A DNA stretch of 64,000 nt from JACCZX01 sp963729165 (lineage in GTDB: Bacteria > Pseudomonadota > Gammaproteobacteria > Burkholderiales > Burkholderiaceae_F): assembly GCA_963729165.1 (NCBI GenBank), contig CAVSMM010000005.1, positions 1 to 64,000 of the forward strand, written 5' to 3'. Position numbers and translations under genes: made by a program. Position 1 is the first letter of the stretch. Each line of letters begins with the position of its first letter. Positions 17,137 to 27,636 of the stretch are shown piece after piece. The notes under the pieces were generated by a model. The model was not told the origin of the DNA, made no database searches, and saw only the letters and a program-made list of their open reading frames with translations.

Positions 17137-18041
17137 CGCTTCTCATTTAACAGCAGCTCACGCGCACGCTCGAGCTCGGCACGTTGTGATTCGTCAATCG
17201 TTGGATATTCGAGCTGCATTTTTTCGAGCGCCTCGACGATGGCGCCCACCACAACCAGACGCGTGAACCATTTGCTGTCGGCGGGCACGACGAACCACGG
17301 CGCGCGCGGAGTGGCCGTTGCGCGAATGGCCGCCTCATACGCATCCATGTACTCATTCCAGTGGGCGCGCTCCTTGACATCGGCCGCTGAAAACTTCCAG
17401 TTCTTCGATGGCTCGTCGAGCCGTTCAAGAAAGCGCTTCTTCTGCTCCTTGCGCGAAACATGCAGAAAGAACTTCAGCACGGACGTGCCATTGCGCACCA
17501 GGTAGTCTTCGATCGCGGCGATGTCGCGCAGCCGCTCATCGAAAATATTCTTTCCAATGCACTCCGGCGGTAGCTTCTGCGCACGCAGAATCTCTTGGTG
17601 CACCCGCACGACCAGCACTTCTTCGTAATACGACCGATTGAAAATACCGATGCGGCCACGCTCGGGAAGGTGGCGGTAGCATCGCCACATCCAGTCGTGA
17701 TCCAGCTCCTCCGACGACGGCTGCTTGAATGAAACGACCTGCACGCCCTGCGGATTCACGCCGGTCATCACGTGCTTGATGGTGCTGTCCTTGCCGGCCG
17801 CGTCCATCGCCTGAAAAATGAGTAACAGCGAGCGCCGGTCCTGCGCATACAGCTTGTCTTGCTCAGCGGCCAGCCACTGCACACCGATCGACAGCCGCTG
17901 CGACGCCTCGCCTTTGTCGGCTTTCAATCCTCGCGTGTCCGATGGGTCGACTTTCTTCAATCGAAACTTCGCGCCGTCGGTGACTCGATACGGCTCGATC
18001 CAGCTGGCTAGCTGTTTTATCTTTTCGCGATTCGTTGCCAT
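17133..18041 (-). CDS. Polyphosphate kinase 2 family protein
   Basis: 302 residues from ATG 18041 (MATNREKIKQLASWIEPYRV). Walker A is AMDAAGKDSTIKHV, Walker B FNRSYYEEVLVVRVH, with lid residues RIGIFNRS and HVSRKEQKKRFLERLDEP, all typical of PPK2. These enzymes transfer phosphate between polyphosphate and nucleotides; direction and nucleotide class are not resolved here. It is divergent from the EF-G-like gene across 66 bp. Confidence 0.92.
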   Translation of the reverse strand: MATNREKIKQLASWIEPYRVTDGAKFRLKKVDPSDTRGLKADKGEASQRLSIGVQWLAAEQDKLYAQDRRSLLLIFQAMDAAGKDSTIKHVMTGVNPQGVQVVSFKQPSSEELDHDWMWRCYRHLPERGRIGIFNRSYYEEVLVVRVHQEILRAQKLPPECIGKNIFDERLRDIAAIEDYLVRNGTSVLKFFLHVSRKEQKKRFLERLDEPSKNWKFSAADVKERAHWNEYMDAYEAAIRATATPRAPWFVVPADSKWFTRLVVVGAIVEALEKMQLEYPTIDESQRAELERARELLLNEKR

Positions 18042-18107
18042 ATCGTCCCCATTGGCGCCCGCGGGTAGCATAGCCAATAGCCCCGGAGACAAATTAAAGA
18101 GGAGCAG

Positions 18108-20168
18108 ATGGCCTATACAACGGAGAACATCAGGACCGTGGCCCTACTTGGCCACGGCGGTGCTGGCAAGACGACGCTTGCCGAAGCCTTGCTCGCCAGA
18201 GCCGGCGCGATTCAGGTGGCAGGCAGCGTAGAAAAAGGCACCACCGTCAGCGATTTCGATCCGCTGGAAAAAAGCTTTCAACATTCGCTGCGGACGTCGG
18301 CATTGCACCTCGATCTGCCGAATGTGCGCGTACATCTGCTCGATACACCGGGGTTTCCGGACTTCATCGGCCAGGCGATCGGAGCACTCGATGCGGTCGA
18401 AACTGCAGCGATCGTCGTCAATGCGTCGACGGGGATCGAAATGATCACCTCGCGCATGATGGATTGGGCAGGTAAACGAAGGCTATGCCGGCTGATCATC
18501 GTCAACCGCATCGATGCCGACAACGTCGATCTGCCGCGGGTGCTGGATGACTTGCGCAACGCATTCGGCAAGGAAGTGCTGCCGATCAATCTGCCGGCAG
18601 CCAACGCCACCAAGGTCGTCGACTGCTTTTTCAATCCGTCCGGAGACGCCGATTTTTCTTCGGTTGCCGAAGCGCACCAGGCGTTGATCGACCAGGTGAT
18701 CGAGGTCGACGAAGAGCTGATGGCACGCTATCTGGAGCAAGGCCAGGAAATCGAAGCCGACGAATTGCATGGCCCGTTCGAGAAGGCACTGCGCGACGGT
18801 CATCTGATTCCGGTGTGCTTCGTCTCATCGCGCAACGGCGCAGGGATAGACCAATTGCTGAATATTTTTGATCGCCTGCTGCCGAACCCGACCGAAGGTA
18901 ACCCACCGCTGTTCTTCAAGGGCGAGCTGGTCGATGGCAAAGGGGCTAATGAATTTCGCTCCGACCCCGATCCGAAGAAACATGTGCTGGCGCACGTTTT
19001 CAAGGTTGTCGTAGACCCTTACGTCGGCAAGCTGGGTGTGTTTCGGGTGCACCAGGGCACGATCACGAAGGACACTCAGCTTTACATCGGCAGCGCACGC
19101 AAGCCGTTCAAGGTCGGACATCTGCTGATGCTGCAAGGCTCGAAGACGGTGGAAGTTCCGTCGGCCTCGCCGGGCGATATCGCGGCGGTGGCGAAGATCG
19201 ACGAGATCGATTTCGATTGCGTGCTGCATGACTCGCACGATGAGGATCACATTCACATGCGGCCGCTCGAGTTTCCGACGCCGATGAGCGGCCTGGCGAT
19301 TCAGCCGAAGCGACGTGGGGATGAGCAGCGAATCTCGGAAGTGCTGCACAAGATGATGGCCGAAGACCCGACGCTCCTCGTCGAGCACGACGTAACACTG
19401 AACGAGACAGTCCTGCGAGGCTTGGGCGAGCTGCATCTGCGCTCCGCGCTTGAGCGCATGTCGTCGCAGTACAAGATCGAAGTGCAGACGCGCCCGCCAC
19501 GTGTGCCGTATCGGGAAACGATTGGGGCGCCCGCAGAAGGCCATGCACGGCACAAGAAGCAGACCGGCGGCGCCGGACAATTCGGCGAAGTGTTCTTGCG
19601 CGTCGAGCCACTGGCGCGCGGCGCAGGCTTTGAGTTCGTCGATCAGGTCAAGGGCGGCGTCATTCCCTATCAGTTCATTCCTGCCGTGCAGAAAGGCGTG
19701 GAGTCGGTCCTGACGGCGGGGCCCGTCGCCGGCTACCCGATGCAGGACCTGCGCGTCACCGTGTACGACGGCAAGCATCACCCGGTCGATTCCAAGGAAA
19801 TCGCGTTCGTCTCAGCCGGGCGCAAGGCTTTCCTGGATGCATTGAACAAGGCGCGTCCGATCGTGCTCGAGCCGATCGTCAACGCGGAAATCGAAGCGCC
19901 CGAGTCGCATATCGGCGACATCACCGGCGACTTGTCGTCGCGCCGCGGCCATATCACCGGCACGCGCGGTCTGGCTGGAGCGATGACCGTAGAAGGACTG
20001 GTACCGCTGGCGGAGCTCGAAGGGTATTCGGCGCGACTGAAGTCGATGACGCAGGGCCGTGGCGCTTGGACGATGTCGTTATCACACTACGAACAGGCGC
20101 CGCCGAATGTGCAGCAGCAACTGGCGACCGAGCACAAGTCGAAGGCGAAGGTTGAAGAAGACGATTGA
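18108..20168 (+). CDS. Elongation factor G-like translational GTPase
   Basis: 686 residues. The P-loop is GHGGAGKTTLAEALL, switch II DTPGFPDFIG and the guanine motif NRID (usual NKxD). Domains II, III (EDPTLLVEHD, ELHLRSALERM), IV (GGAGQFGEVFLRVEPL) and V follow. It is shorter than canonical EF-G, with a divergent switch I, and stands apart from any str operon, so it is the FusA-like paralogue rather than the housekeeping factor. It ends in an acidic EEDD tail. Preceded by AAGAGGAG. Confidence 0.9.
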   Translation: MAYTTENIRTVALLGHGGAGKTTLAEALLARAGAIQVAGSVEKGTTVSDFDPLEKSFQHSLRTSALHLDLPNVRVHLLDTPGFPDFIGQAIGALDAVETAAIVVNASTGIEMITSRMMDWAGKRRLCRLIIVNRIDADNVDLPRVLDDLRNAFGKEVLPINLPAANATKVVDCFFNPSGDADFSSVAEAHQALIDQVIEVDEELMARYLEQGQEIEADELHGPFEKALRDGHLIPVCFVSSRNGAGIDQLLNIFDRLLPNPTEGNPPLFFKGELVDGKGANEFRSDPDPKKHVLAHVFKVVVDPYVGKLGVFRVHQGTITKDTQLYIGSARKPFKVGHLLMLQGSKTVEVPSASPGDIAAVAKIDEIDFDCVLHDSHDEDHIHMRPLEFPTPMSGLAIQPKRRGDEQRISEVLHKMMAEDPTLLVEHDVTLNETVLRGLGELHLRSALERMSSQYKIEVQTRPPRVPYRETIGAPAEGHARHKKQTGGAGQFGEVFLRVEPLARGAGFEFVDQVKGGVIPYQFIPAVQKGVESVLTAGPVAGYPMQDLRVTVYDGKHHPVDSKEIAFVSAGRKAFLDALNKARPIVLEPIVNAEIEAPESHIGDITGDLSSRRGHITGTRGLAGAMTVEGLVPLAELEGYSARLKSMTQGRGAWTMSLSHYEQAPPNVQQQLATEHKSKAKVEEDD

Positions 20169-20175
20169 GCGGCAG

Positions 20176-21408
20176 CTAAGCCGGTACCTGCCGCTCGATC
20201 TTCGGCTCGCGAATTGGCAGGTTCACAAGCGCAGCCGCCAGCGCTAGCAGCGCATCGGCGTACCACATCCAAAGATAACTGCCGGTGCGATCGACTGCGA
20301 TGCCGCCCAGATACGCGCCGAAAAACGCGCCAATCTGATGCGTTAGCAGCGTCAGCCCGAAAAGCGTCGCGAAGGTAACGCACTGCCAAACAGTTTGCCG
20401 ACCACGCCCGCGGTCGGCGGAACGGTTGCCAGCCACGTCACGCCAAGCCCGATCGCGAAGATGTAGAAGGTCATCGCAGTCTTCGGCGCTGCCAGGTAAA
20501 TCAGAATCAGCACGGTGCGCGAACAGTACATCCAGAACAGGATGTACTTGCTGCGATAGCGGTTGACCCACTGGCCTGCGACGAGGCTGCCAACAATATT
20601 GGCGAGTCCAATCAGCGCCAGCGACCAACTTGCGACCGATGCCGGCAAGCCGCACAGGCCGACCTCGCTTGGCAAGTGGATGACCAGAAATGCAATGTGA
20701 AAGCCACACGTAAAGAATCCCGCATGCAGCAGCAGATAACTGCGGTCCTTGAACGCGCTGCCGACGGCGCGCCTGAGTCCTCCGTCGGTCTCGGTGGCTG
20801 CTCGAGCCGCCGCTGCTTCCGGCGAGCGGCGCAACACGCGCGTCAACGGCAACGCGGCCAACGTCAGCACGGCCAGCGACCACAGGGCACCCGCCCAACC
20901 GAACACGCTGATCAACTTTTGCAGCGAGCGGCGCGAACACGAACTGGCCGAATGACCCGCCTGCGTTGATCACGCCGGCCGCGGTGCCGCGCTTGTTCGC
21001 AGGCACGTGCTGCGCCGCGCTGCCAATCAGCACCGAAAAGCCTGCACCGCCCGCGCCGGCCGCAAACAGAATTCCCATCGTCAACATCAGGCCGAATGCG
21101 CTTGTGAGCAATGGCGTCAGTGCGCAGCCGATGGCCAGCACGACAAGGCTGCCTGCCAGCACGCGACCCGGTCCATAGCGGTCGGCAAGTGCGCCTGCGA
21201 CCGGCTGCACCGCGCCCCACACGAATTGCCCAACTGCAAGCGCGAAGCTGATCGTGACGATGCCAAGGCCGGTGGCCGTGTTCAGCGGCGAGACGAAGAG
21301 ACCAAGCGACTGCCTTGTGCCCATCGTCACCATCAGGATCGCGGCGGCGACCAGCGTCATCGTCCACCATCCATGGCCCGGCTTCGATTGCACTGTCGAC
21401 GCGCTCAT
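20176..21408 (-). CDS. MFS transporter, two compensating frameshifts
   Basis: About 410 residues and 12 helices. The N-terminal part has TMGTRQSLGLFVSPLNT, FVWGAVQPVAGALADRYG and NKRGTAAGVINAGGSFGQF. The middle (IHLPSEVGLCGLPASVASWSLALIGLANI) is in a second frame between about 20920 and 20375, and the end (LTHQIGAFFGAYLGGIAVDRTGSYLWMW) returns to the first. The pattern resembles oxalate/monocarboxylate-type MFS carriers, but the substrate is not known. Downstream of ettA on the same strand, 14 bp away. Confidence 0.85.
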   Translation of the reverse strand: MSASTVQSKPGHGWWTMTLVAAAILMVTMGTRQSLGLFVSPLNTATGLGIVTISFALAVGQFVWGAVQPVAGALADRYGPGRVLAGSLVVLAIGCALTPLLTSAFGLMLTMGILFAAGAGGAGFSVLIGSAAQHVPANKRGTAAGVINAGGSFGQFVFAPLAAKVDQRVRLGGCPVVAGRADVGRVAVDARVAPLAGSSGGSSSHRDRRRTQARRRQRVQGPQLSAAACGILYVWLSHCISGHPLAKRGRPVRLAGIGRKLVAGADWTRQYCWQPRRRPVGQPLSQQVHPVLDVLFAHRADSDLPGSAEDCDDLLHLRDRAWRDVAGNRSADRGRGRQTVWQCVTFATLFGLTLLTHQIGAFFGAYLGGIAVDRTGSYLWMWYADALLALAAALVNLPIREPKIERQVPA

Positions 21409-21422
21409 TGCTCGATTCCGGA

Positions 21423-23091
<1,669 letters not shown>

Positions 23092-23316
23092 TGAATCTTC
23101 GTTGGGAGAAATGGGCTGCAAATGACTGCCACGACAAGCGCCGCAGAGTATCGCATCGCATGTATCATTCGCCTCGGATTGTGGTGCTGTGTGTTCCGGT
23201 TCGCACCCTCCCCTCGCGGTTGTTTACCTAGCTCCCTCGAACTTTTTGCAACGTTCGCATTTGCCTGAACCGGTTCTGCGATACCAATCGCACCAGGCCG
23301 TGCTCAGGAGAATTAT

Positions 23317-24780
23317 TTGAATTCGTCATTTGAAGCCCTCGGCTTGTCCGAGGCACTGGTTCGCGCTGTCACCGAACTGGGTTACACCACGCCGACTGCG
23401 ATTCAGCAGCAGGCGATTCCCGCTGTACTAAGCGGCGGCGACTTGCTCGCCGGCGCTCAAACCGGCACCGGTAAAACGGCCGGTTTCGTGCTGCCGATCC
23501 TGCAGAGGTCTGGCGACGCAACCTGCGCCAACCACGGCAAATCGCGCAAGCCGGTTCGCGTGCTGATCCTGACACCCACGCGCGAGCTCGCAGCGCAGGT
23601 CGGAGAAAGCGTGCGTGATTACGGCAAGCACAGCAAGGCCAGCGCCGCGATCATCTATGGCGGCGTATCGATCAACCCGCAGATCTCGTCGCTGAAACGC
23701 GGTGTCGACATCGTCGTCGCGACCCCCGGACGACTGCTGGATCACGTCGGTCAACGTACGGTCGATCTGTCGCAGGTCGAAGTGCTCGTTCTCGACGAAG
23801 CCGATCGCATGTTGGATATGGGCTTCTTGCCCGACATGAAGCGCGTCTTTGCACTGTTACCGAAAATCCAGGCAAACGCTGCTTTTCTCGGCAACGTTTT
23901 CGGACGAGATCCGCACACTTGCCGCGTCGCTGCTGAAGAATCCGGCGATGGTGCAGGTGGCTGCGCGCAATTCGACGGTCGACGCGACAACGCAGAAGGT
24001 CGTGTCTGGTCGATCGCGGGCGCAAGTCAGAGCTTCTCGCGCACATGATCACGAGCAATCAACTGGTTTCAGTTGCTGATCTTCACACGTACCAAGCACG
24101 GGGCGAACCGGCTGGCAGAGTTTCTGAACAAGCATGGTGTTACCGCCCTTGCGATTCATGGCAACAAGAGCCAGGGCGCGCGCACCCGAGCGCTTACTGA
24201 GTTCAAGAGCGGCGCATTGCAGGCACTGGTTGCGACCGATATCGCTGCGCGCGGATTGGATATCGAACAGCTGCCGCACGTGATCAACTTCGATCTGCCG
24301 CACGTGCCCGAAGACTATGTCCACCGCATCGGACGCACCGGCCGCGCCGGCGCAACGGGAGAGGCGATCTCTCTGGTGTGTGCCGATGACAAGCCGCTGC
24401 TCGCCGATATCGAGCGAGTAATTCGGCGCCAGGTGCCGCGTGAAATCATCGCCGGGTTCGAGCCGAATCCGAACGAACGCGCGGAACCGATCGTGCGCCA
24501 GCGAAGTCAGGGTAAAAGCGATCGCGGGCAGCGTGATCGGCCGCAGCGCTCAGCTGCGCGCCGCCCATCGCAAGGCCAGCCGCGCAAGAACGGCGGCGGG
24601 CAGCCGGCGCGACCGCAAAGTTCGAAGGCGAACGGCCAACCCGCGCGCACCGCGGATCCGTATGCCAAGCCGAAGCAGCCCAAGCCAACGTCGCAGGCGC
24701 GGCGACCCGCTGACAGCGCGTCGACCGTCCGTACCAACATCCCGGGGCTGCTGCAACCGTCACATCGGCGCGGGCGTTAG
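23317..24780 (+). CDS. rhlE: DEAD-box RNA helicase RhlE, two frameshifts
   Basis: About 487 residues. TTG start at 23317, chosen because CAGGAG lies 6 bp upstream and no ATG precedes FEALGLSEALVRAV. Motifs in order: AQTGTGKTAGF, PTRELAAQV, TPGRLLDH, VLDEADRMLDMGF; then (second frame, from about 23870) LLFSATFSDEIRTLA; then (third frame, from about 24060) LIFTRTKHGANRLAEFL, ATDIAARGLDIEQLP, HRIGRTGRAG. The C-terminal ~130 residues are basic and low-complexity (RSQGKSDRGQRDRPQRS), an RNA-binding tail. The 225 bp upstream hold no gene; they form the divergent regulatory region with ettA. Confidence 0.93.
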
Positions 24781-24809
24781 TCTTACGCATCTCCTCGCTT
24801 GGAGCTGTG

Positions 24810-25106
24810 ATGGGAAGCTCGCCCAGCGTAAGTATCGAGATCAGGCATAACGCAGCCGCGAGGCGTTTCGAAGCCACCGTCGACAAGCTGCTGTGCCGCT
24901 GTGACTACCGGATGCACGGCGACACGATGATGCTGGTACACACGGAAGTTCCGCCGCAGCTTGAGGGACGGGGCTTTGCTTCGAGTCTGGTGCGCGCTGC
25001 GTTCGATTACGCCAAGGAAAACGGTTTGGATGTGCTGCCGGTGTGCTCGTTCGTCGCTGCATGGGCGCGGCGTCATCCGGAAGTCGAAACGCTGCTGGCG
25101 CGTTAG
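24810..25106 (+). CDS. Small GNAT-like N-acetyltransferase (YidJ/YjdJ type)
   Basis: 98 residues from ATG 24810, five bases after GGAG; a GTG immediately before is also possible. The core ATVDKLLCRCDYRMHGDTMMLVHTEVPPQLEGRGFASSL contains the acetyl-CoA loop (EGRGFASSLV), followed by LPVCSFVAAWARRHPE, the hallmark of the short GCN5-related family. The substrate is unknown. Likely cotranscribed with rhlE, 29 bp away. Confidence 0.85.
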   Translation: MGSSPSVSIEIRHNAAARRFEATVDKLLCRCDYRMHGDTMMLVHTEVPPQLEGRGFASSLVRAAFDYAKENGLDVLPVCSFVAAWARRHPEVETLLAR

Positions 25107-25144
25107 AGCGCGCCCCGTTCGCGAGTCCGGGCCGCCCAAGCGAC

Positions 25145-25169
25145 GGCCGGCAGGCCGAGCCGGCCTTTT
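25145..25169 (+). terminator. Probable intrinsic terminator after the acetyltransferase gene
   Basis: A 7-bp perfect stem, GGCCGGC paired with GCCGGCC, around a 7-nt loop, then TTTT. The T tract is short, so efficiency is uncertain. Confidence 0.55.
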
Positions 25170-25230
25170 GGCGGCTGAACCCGCATCTACGGTAATTTTC
25201 GTCCGTCCGTTTGGACCCTAAGATGTGGCT

Positions 25231-26247
25231 ATGAACTTGCTCATTATCGGCGGCGGCGTCTTCCTCGGGCAATCACTGCTGCAGGCCGCACTGGTCGGCG
25301 GGCACACGGTCACGGTGTTCAATCGCGGCCAGTCTCGTAACTGGTGGCCGCCGGGCGTCAAGTGGATTGTGGGCGACCGGCTGGAAGACTTGCACCTGCT
25401 GATGGGACGCAAATGGGACGCGGTTATCGACACCTGCGGCTATCGACCGCAGGACGTCGAGGCAACCTGCGCAGCGCTGTACGACAGTTGCGAGCGTTAC
25501 GTCTTCATCTCGAGCGTTTCGGCATACGCCTCGTTTGCGAATGTACCGATCCGCGAACAGGACCCACTGGCCACCGCCGCGGAAATTGACCGCGAAACGA
25601 TCAATGGCGCCAACTATGGCCCGCTGAAAGCCGAGTGCGAGCGGACCGTCGCGCGTGCTTTCGGACAGCAGGCGCTGTTGATTCGACCCGGCCTGATCGT
25701 CGGACCGAATGATCCCACCGGCCGTTTTTCATACTGGCCGTGGCGTATCTGTGCGGGTGGCCGCGTGATGGCGCCGGGCTCACCTGAGACGCCAATTCAA
25801 TTTATCGATTCGCGCGATCTCGCGGCGTTGATCATGCGACTAATCATGATGCGCGCAAGCGGCGCGTTTAATGCCACCGGACCTAATGAAGGTGCGACTT
25901 TCGGCGAGCTGCTCGATACCTGCCGCTGGATTTCGGGCGAGGATGTCGAGATCGAATGGGTGGATGAAAAATTTCTCGAGCGCGAAGGCGTGCAGCCGTG
26001 GACCGAACTTCCGTTGTGGATTCCGACCCATGATCCGCAGACGCGTGGCTTTCATATGGTCGATACGACACGCGCGCGGCGCAATGGGCTGCGCACGCGA
26101 CCAATGGCAGTGACTGTCAGCGACATCCTTGAAGCCGGCATTCCCGAACACGACGACAAGCGCCGTGTTGGCAAGATAACGCGCGAACGCGAGCGTGATT
26201 TGCTGGCGGTGTGGCGGCTTCAGAAGGCCGGGCTGGCGCTGGCTTAG
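25231..26247 (+). CDS. NAD-dependent epimerase/dehydratase (atypical/extended SDR)
   Basis: 338 residues from ATG 25231; a GTG six bases earlier is possible. The Rossmann loop is IIGGGVFLGQSL. Next come VIDTCGYRP, YVFISSVSAYA with the catalytic Ser, and Tyr-x3-Lys in NYGPLKAECE. A C-terminal substrate domain (EGVQPWTELPLWIPTHD) includes FHMVDTTRARRNGLRTRP. It resembles the isoflavone-reductase/CSP41-like branch. The substrate is not evident and no pathway genes adjoin. Confidence 0.85.
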   Translation: MNLLIIGGGVFLGQSLLQAALVGGHTVTVFNRGQSRNWWPPGVKWIVGDRLEDLHLLMGRKWDAVIDTCGYRPQDVEATCAALYDSCERYVFISSVSAYASFANVPIREQDPLATAAEIDRETINGANYGPLKAECERTVARAFGQQALLIRPGLIVGPNDPTGRFSYWPWRICAGGRVMAPGSPETPIQFIDSRDLAALIMRLIMMRASGAFNATGPNEGATFGELLDTCRWISGEDVEIEWVDEKFLEREGVQPWTELPLWIPTHDPQTRGFHMVDTTRARRNGLRTRPMAVTVSDILEAGIPEHDDKRRVGKITRERERDLLAVWRLQKAGLALA

Positions 26248-26326
26248 TGGTTACACCTTGAAACGAACGGGCGTCGGCTGGCCCGTGTGACGCGTCGTTG
26301 AATCTCCTGTAACACCTTGGAGGTCA

Positions 26327-26737
26327 ATGATGAAACGTAAATTTTGGATCGGTGCTTCGTTCAGTGCCTTGATACTCGCCGCGATGGCGCCCTGGTCTGC
26401 TTCCCACGCCAACGGCGTCTCGGTGAGAGTCAGCACTCCGGAGTTCGGTATCCGCATTGGCGCCCCGCATTTCCCCGTCTTCCAGCCGGTGCCGGTTTAC
26501 CGGCCGTGCCGGTTTACCAGCCGGCGCCGGTTTATTACCCGCGTCCCTATCGGTATCGTACCACCCGCGGTGATCTACACGCCCGCGCCGCGCTGGGGCT
26601 ATGGCTACGGTAGTTATTACGGCCACCGTCATCACCGGTACCACTGGCAGCATCGACACCATGGTCGCGGTCATGGCCACGACCGTCACAACCACCGCGA
26701 CCATCGCGATGGTCACGATGGACACGGCCGTCGGTAG
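26327..26737 (+). CDS. Small exported His/Tyr/Pro-rich protein, two compensating frameshifts
   Basis: About 135 residues. An N-terminal signal peptide (MKRKFWIGASFSALILAAM, Ala-x-Ala site near SHANG) is followed by VSVRVSTPEFGIRIGAPHFP. A Pro/Tyr stretch is disturbed: in the alternative frame it reads VPVYQPAPVYYPRPYRY, so two small indels around 26500-26570 are likely. The C-terminus is a His/Arg/Asp/Gly repeat (GHRHHRYHWQHRHHGRGHG). A Shine-Dalgarno GGAGG is at 26319. The composition suggests an envelope metal-binding or structural role; this is inference. Confidence 0.7.
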   Translation: MMKRKFWIGASFSALILAAMAPWSASHANGVSVRVSTPEFGIRIGAPHFPVFQPVPVYRPCRFTSRRRFITRVPIGIVPPAVIYTPAPRWGYGYGSYYGHRHHRYHWQHRHHGRGHGHDRHNHRDHRDGHDGHGRR

Positions 26738-26758
26738 CACGCTGGCCCACTCTGTGCT

Positions 26759-26788
26759 TGAATCCCCGTGAACAGTCACGGGGATTCA
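26759..26788 (+). promoter_or_regulatory. 13-bp perfect inverted repeat directly before the metallopeptidase start
   Basis: TGAATCCCCGTGA and TCACGGGGATTCA flank the loop ACAG and end two bases before ATG 26791. In RNA the hairpin would bury the only Shine-Dalgarno-like sequence (CGGGGA). It has no T tract, so it is not a standard terminator. Confidence 0.6.
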
Positions 26789-26790
26789 GC

Positions 26791-27636
26791 ATGCGCATTG
26801 AAGGCCAAAGCTCTAACGTAGAAGATCGGCGCGGACAGTCGTTCGGCGGCCGCGGACTGATCGGCGGAGGGATTGGCACTCTGGTGCTGGTCGTCGTCGG
26901 ATTGTTTTTCGGCATTGACCCGCGGGTCATCCTAGGACTCTCTGAAACGGCGCAGCAGGTGCAGGAAGCGCGCGCGCCGCAGGGCCCGGCGAAAGCTCCC
27001 ACTGACCAGGCGGGTCAGTTCGTTTCCGGTGTACTGCTGGACACGGAAAAGACCTGGAACGCGTTGTTCCGGCAACTGGGCCGCGACTATGCTGAACCCA
27101 AAGTCGTGATCTTCGAGCGCGCCACGCGCTCGGCATGCGGCACCGGCCAGTCGGCAATGGGTCCGTTTTACTGCCCGCTCGATCAAAGTGTCTACATCGA
27201 CCTCGCGTTCTACCGTGCGCTTCAGGAGCGCTTCAAGGCGCCAGGCGACTTCGCGCAGGCTTATGTCATCGCGCATGAAGTCGGACACCACGTGCAAAAT
27301 CAGCTCGGCATCATGGAAAAGACGCAGGCCCTGCGGCAGCGCCTAAACGAAGCGCAAAGCAATGCACTGTCGGTGCGCATCGAGCTGCAGGCCGATTGTT
27401 TCGCCGGCGTATGGGCCCACCATGCGGGCAACCGCAAATTGCTCGACGCCGGCGACGTCGAGGAAGCGATGCGCGCCGCCGCCGCGATTGGCGATGACAA
27501 CATCCAGCGCCGCACGCAAGGGCAGATCGTTCCCGAAAGCTTCACGCACGGCAGCTCCGAGCAGCGGGTACGCTGGTTCATGACCGGAATGAAAAGCGGT
27601 CAAATTACAGCCTGCAACACGTTCGAAGGAGTGTGA
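26791..27636 (+). CDS. Neutral zinc metallopeptidase, YpfJ/KPN_02809 family
   Basis: 281 residues. A short cytoplasmic start (MRIEGQSSNVEDRRGQSFGG) is followed by one membrane helix (LIGGGIGTLVLVVVGLFFGI) and an extracytoplasmic domain. This has RSACGTGQSAMGPFYCPLDQSVYIDLAF, the zinc motif HEVGHHVQ and ELQADCFAGVWAHH supplying the third ligand. ATG 26791 is the usual family start; TTG 26758 would extend it by 11 residues through the inverted repeat. It overlaps the next gene by 4 bp (GTGA), indicating coupled translation. Confidence 0.92.
   Translation: MRIEGQSSNVEDRRGQSFGGRGLIGGGIGTLVLVVVGLFFGIDPRVILGLSETAQQVQEARAPQGPAKAPTDQAGQFVSGVLLDTEKTWNALFRQLGRDYAEPKVVIFERATRSACGTGQSAMGPFYCPLDQSVYIDLAFYRALQERFKAPGDFAQAYVIAHEVGHHVQNQLGIMEKTQALRQRLNEAQSNALSVRIELQADCFAGVWAHHAGNRKLLDAGDVEEAMRAAAAIGDDNIQRRTQGQIVPESFTHGSSEQRVRWFMTGMKSGQITACNTFEGV

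Noticed and set aside
18825..19781. 318-codon minus-strand frame inside the EF-G-like gene
   Set aside because: The plus strand encodes a continuous GTPase with all G motifs; the antisense translation has no recognisable family.
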